From Actinomycetales bacterium (GTDB lineage Bacteria > Actinomycetota > Actinomycetes > S36-B12 > UBA5976): 64,000 nucleotides of DNA. Every line of letters starts with the position of its first letter. The stretch's first letter is position 1. The stretch covers positions 1 to 64,000 of the forward strand of contig JAIXQF010000010.1 in the NCBI GenBank assembly GCA_027484085.1, read 5' to 3'. The position numbers and the translations under genes were made by a program. Below, piece after piece: positions 61,070 to 64,000 of this stretch. The notes beneath the pieces were generated by a model. The model was not told the origin of the DNA and ran no database searches. It worked only from the letters and a program-made list of their open reading frames with translations.

Positions 61070-62812
61070 GTGAAATTCATTAATGATTTGATTCCAGCAG
61101 GCGCGATTCCAAACGGTCGTGAACTGGTCGCTGAAGGAAAAAACTTTGGCAATGAAGTGTCAATGGGGGTTAGTGAATTTTGTCGCCATCATGGCGTAAC
61201 GTCTGAGCTTGAATACAAGCTGAAGATGGCACAAGCCGGTAGAACTATGACCGCCCTAACAATTGGCCTAACGGATTGGCCGGAAACCAAAAAGGGATTG
61301 CAAAAGATCTGTCAGGTATCGGCTGATCGCGGCTTTTATATAGACCGATTCATACTTGCGCTTGATCGTCGGATGGGTCTCCCTCCTGAATTTCGGGCGT
61401 CTGCCATTAAGGAAACGGGACCCATGCTGAGTTCAGACGTTGAGTGGTCTGAGGTCGCGCAGTCGATTCGAATCCAACCCCACATGGGAGACATGATGAT
61501 TGGTTCCCCGTCGTCTCTGGATAACACAAGGCGCGCACTTGAGGCCGGTGTAAATTACGTTGGCAATCTTTCACAGTTTGCGTGGAAATATCCAGGATGG
61601 CCAGGTAATGACGTTGAGCAAATGAGTGAAGTTATTAAAGCACTTGGGTTGATGGCGAGCAAAGCGTCGCATGGTGCCGTTGTGCATTCCTATCTAGATG
61701 ATGGGTTCCCAGCGCAATTTGGAGACTATGCATCATACGTAGGTTGGGCGAAATTCGAACGCTACATTGTCGAAGAATTGATTGGCGCAAAGTTAGCACA
61801 TGCGTATGGTGGCTTGACTCATAATCCAATTACCAAGACAACCGTAACCATGGCAGTAGAGACTCTCCGCCCAGAAGGAGTGTGCTCATCCTTCTATTTT
61901 GGCAACACTACTCGGTATACCGAAAACATCGAACAGAATTACGGAGTGCTCAGCGTAGATGTGTTGTATATGATGCTGGCTGATAAACACTTAAAGGCGG
62001 GCTCGTCAATCATGCCAGTTCCAGTTACAGAGGCAATTAGGGTGCCGACGCCGGAAGAAATCATTGATGTTCAAACAATTGCGCATCAAATAAAAGACAA
62101 ACTTGACTCCATTTATGAAGTTACAAATTGGGAATCACTCGAATGCAAGAGCCAGGATTTAGTGTCGAGTGGAAATAGATTTTTTGACAATTTAATAAAT
62201 GGACTATCCGAACTTGGAGTTGATGTTAACGATCCATTACAGCTCTTGCTGGCAACCCGAAGGCTGGGCCCAAGCGAAATTGAAGCAAGATTTGGAGTAG
62301 GCACTCCGTCTGAAGATCCACTTTTTGATGGATACGAACCACTTTTCCCCACAGATGTATTGAAAGATTTTCTCGCCGAGCGAGCGACAATCCGTTCCGC
62401 TGTTCGTCCAAAAAATTGGATTTTGAACAAGTCCCATAAGCCGGTTATTGCTTCAAGCGACGTTCACGAAATCGGGATGAGATTAGTAATAGATGCCGTC
62501 GAGAGTCTAGACATAAAGCCAATTGTTGGAACGGTGGGAATTGATCCTGATGAACTCGCGGAACTAGCCCTTATTGAGAACGCCACGGCTATCTTGTTAT
62601 CTACCCACAATGGTATGGCCCTCACTTTCGCCGAGAAATTACTCGCTGAGCTCAAGATTAGAAAAATTTCTCCGCAAGTAATAATCGGGGGCAGGCTAAA
62701 TCAAGAGATAGAGGGCCAGGACATGCCCGTTGATGTCACAGAGCAACTGACTGCATTAGGCATTGATGTATGCCTTGACCTAAAAGATCTAGCAGCCCTA
62801 ATTAGAAACTAA
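61070..62812 (+). CDS. B12-dependent mutase-like protein with fused C-terminal cobalamin domain, substrate unknown
   Basis: A 580-residue protein. From about residue 455 it is a cobalamin-binding domain: SSDVHEIGMRLVIDAVES carries the DxHxxG motif (His466 as lower axial ligand), then GTVGIDPDELAELALIENAT, LLSTHNGMALTFAEKL and VIIGGRLN. Residues 20-370 look like a TIM barrel catalytic domain, similar in layout to glutamate mutase E (QFGDYASYVGWAKFERYIVEE; HAYGGLTHNPITK). A fused barrel-plus-B12 order is unusual for glutamate mutase, whose two subunits are usually separate. Nothing nearby reveals the substrate. GAGGTG precedes the GTG start. Confidence 0.72.
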   Translation: MKFINDLIPAGAIPNGRELVAEGKNFGNEVSMGVSEFCRHHGVTSELEYKLKMAQAGRTMTALTIGLTDWPETKKGLQKICQVSADRGFYIDRFILALDRRMGLPPEFRASAIKETGPMLSSDVEWSEVAQSIRIQPHMGDMMIGSPSSLDNTRRALEAGVNYVGNLSQFAWKYPGWPGNDVEQMSEVIKALGLMASKASHGAVVHSYLDDGFPAQFGDYASYVGWAKFERYIVEELIGAKLAHAYGGLTHNPITKTTVTMAVETLRPEGVCSSFYFGNTTRYTENIEQNYGVLSVDVLYMMLADKHLKAGSSIMPVPVTEAIRVPTPEEIIDVQTIAHQIKDKLDSIYEVTNWESLECKSQDLVSSGNRFFDNLINGLSELGVDVNDPLQLLLATRRLGPSEIEARFGVGTPSEDPLFDGYEPLFPTDVLKDFLAERATIRSAVRPKNWILNKSHKPVIASSDVHEIGMRLVIDAVESLDIKPIVGTVGIDPDELAELALIENATAILLSTHNGMALTFAEKLLAELKIRKISPQVIIGGRLNQEIEGQDMPVDVTEQLTALGIDVCLDLKDLAALIRN

Positions 62813-63405
62813 AGCGAAAAGCTTGGGTACTCATCGGTAACAAGTAGAAATGCATATCCATAAACCCGATTCCAGTACTGAGTGATGCCCAATAGAACCT
62901 CAGCACTTGTTGCGGGCATCTTGCCAGTAGCCAAGATCGTGAACCAAGCAAAGACCAAAACAGCCAAGCCATAAATCACATACGCAATACCGACTATGTA
63001 AAGCGGAATTGCAAGCAACCATTTAACCAGTGGCAGATAAGGATTAAGTTTGGCTCCACCTTCTATCTCTGGAAAAGTGATTTTTACGTCTTCACTCTCT
63101 TCGATAGATGGGTAATTGTCGTTAAGCAAAAGAACGTAGGCAGCAACGCGGGTAGATAGCGCTAAAAGCGACCGATTGAAATCAAGAATGTATGAAGGAT
63201 ATTTTCCACGAAATACCAGTGCCAGTAGTACAGGCAAAAACAGTAGACCCGAGAGAAAAGTTGAGGTCTCAGTTGAGCCAGACCAAGCAGTAAAGGCAGA
63301 AATGAAAATTGCCATTGGAACTACGAGGAAAATTCGAAGCGCTACTGAATTGCGATCCCGATTTTCAAGTTGGACGGTTATTGTTGTTTCAATTTGATTG
63401 CTCAT
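62809..63405 (-). CDS. DUF4389 membrane protein
   Basis: About 198 residues from ATG 63405; a longer frame to 63444 would overlap the kynureninase gene. Four membrane segments: one pair near residues 25-68, another near 125-170. The text LVKWLLAIPLYIVGIAYVIY and ITQYWNRVYGYAFLLVTDEYPSFSL matches DUF4389, a family of small actinobacterial membrane proteins of unknown function. Its stop overlaps the convergent mutase gene. Confidence 0.8.
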   Translation of the reverse strand: MSNQIETTITVQLENRDRNSVALRIFLVVPMAIFISAFTAWSGSTETSTFLSGLLFLPVLLALVFRGKYPSYILDFNRSLLALSTRVAAYVLLLNDNYPSIEESEDVKITFPEIEGGAKLNPYLPLVKWLLAIPLYIVGIAYVIYGLAVLVFAWFTILATGKMPATSAEVLLGITQYWNRVYGYAFLLVTDEYPSFSL

Positions 63406-63427
63406 AATTACAGAGTAGACCTTGTGC

Positions 63428-64000
63428 TTAAGAAACTTTGACACCGCTTATGTCTAAGTCTTTTAATTTCTCAGAAATTGTGTAGTCTCGAATCCGTTCA
63501 AAACCCTCAAAAACTTCAACGTACGAAGTCGCCAGGGGTGAAATGGCCAAGCGAATACTGTTTGGCGCACGATAATCCGGAATGACTTTCATGTCATCAC
63601 GCAATCCGCGGGCAATCTGCGCCGCCGCAGGATGGTAAATGCTGATGTGTCCACCTCGACGAGTTGAATCTCGTGGTGTCACAAGTTCAAACCCAAGGGG
63701 AGCAAGCCATTGATCGAATAACTCAATCATCATCTCGGTGCCTTTGGATGCTTTTTTATTGATTGCTGAGATCGAAGCTTCTTCGATCATCCCAAAACCT
63801 TCGTCAATACAAAGCAGGCCAACTATTGAAGGGCTAGCTATTTGAAATCCACGCATGCCTTCGGTTTGCTCAAACTTTGATCCCATCAGGAATTGATTGC
63901 GTTGTGCAAACCAACCTTGAATTGGCATCTGAATTTCAGATTGAATCCGCTTGCTTACATAAAGCCAAGCTGGAGATCCTGGTCCAGAGTTTCCGTATTT
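63428..64000 (-). CDS. kynU: Kynureninase, C-terminal part (runs off the window)
   Basis: The frame is open to the right edge, giving 190 residues. The first residue is Lys of KYGNSGPGSPAW, the conserved KYxNxGPGSPA that holds the PLP lysine. Further matches are QMPIQGWFAQRNQF, RGFQIASPSIVGLLCI, FELVTPRDSTRRGGHIS and RAPNSIRLAISPLATSYVEV. The enzyme splits kynurenine to anthranilate and alanine, in tryptophan breakdown or NAD synthesis. The N-terminal half is outside the window. Confidence 0.92.
   Translation of the reverse strand, partial: KYGNSGPGSPAWLYVSKRIQSEIQMPIQGWFAQRNQFLMGSKFEQTEGMRGFQIASPSIVGLLCIDEGFGMIEEASISAINKKASKGTEMMIELFDQWLAPLGFELVTPRDSTRRGGHISIYHPAAAQIARGLRDDMKVIPDYRAPNSIRLAISPLATSYVEVFEGFERIRDYTISEKLKDLDISGVKVS

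Noticed and set aside
1-64000. CRISPR arrays, insertion sequences, prophage or integration sites
   Set aside because: No regular direct-repeat array, transposase, integrase or phage structural gene was seen; the single tRNA has no repeated 3' end nearby.

Overview
The window looks like chromosome from a low-GC, streamlined planktonic actinobacterium (Actinomycetota). Actinobacterial markers are WhiB1, a TB7.3-like biotinyl protein, a mycothiol-type ArsC, the fused 2-oxoglutarate enzyme Kgd, DUF6104, and Rho with a long Arg/Asn/Asp-rich insert. Base composition near the mid-40s % GC, tight gene packing, a heliorhodopsin and a nickel superoxide dismutase all fit the freshwater lineages around acI (Nanopelagicales) or a neighbour. 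The exact lineage is inferred, not shown. No insertion sequence, phage gene or CRISPR array was seen.

Layout. 1-15800 is mostly housekeeping and stress: end of a surface protein, biotinyl protein, arsC/whiB1, lipid kinase, a SigB/SigF-type sigma factor with its RsbW-like antagonist, sodN/sodX, heliorhodopsin, kgd, a TPP-riboswitch-controlled PnuC transporter with a kinase, tRNA-Arg(CCG), two cell-wall hydrolases and a LysE exporter. 15850-29080 (minus strand) is an amine module: class III aminotransferase, aldehyde dehydrogenase, M20 hydrolase, DUF1028, RidA, a flavoprotein, a complete PotABCD-type polyamine importer with two binding proteins, and a DadA-like oxidase. 29160-40024 (minus) holds an Ntn-type C45 hydrolase, a urease-like UreAB/UreC pair without accessory genes, a YtcJ-type amidohydrolase, and a tight operon of acetamidase, DUF336 protein, fused large/medium diol dehydratase, its small subunit and its reactivase.

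40131-51856 is the centrepiece: a bacterial microcompartment locus of the RMM (Rhodococcus and Mycobacterium Microcompartment) type. It has a divergent APC permease, a class III aminotransferase or phospho-lyase, an acylating aldehyde dehydrogenase with a C-terminal encapsulation helix, two BMC-T, one BMC-P and one BMC-H shell proteins, a small protein with an N-terminal encapsulation-like helix, an APH-type kinase, an SDR, two GntR regulators and a family III CoA-transferase. The expected logic is uptake of an amino alcohol such as 1-amino-2-propanol, phosphorylation, phospho-lyase release of an aldehyde, and oxidation of that aldehyde to an acyl-CoA inside the shell. The BMC-H pore carries Glu/Asp where PduA has Lys/Ser, which would suit a cationic substrate. 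The neighbouring B12 diol dehydratase also makes aldehydes but has no visible encapsulation peptide, so its relation to the shell is open.

51913-60171 returns to core metabolism: argS, lysA, hom-thrC-thrB and rho. The end holds an M14-like membrane-anchored hydrolase, an orphan B12-dependent mutase-like protein, a DUF4389 membrane protein and the C-terminal part of kynureninase, which runs off the window.
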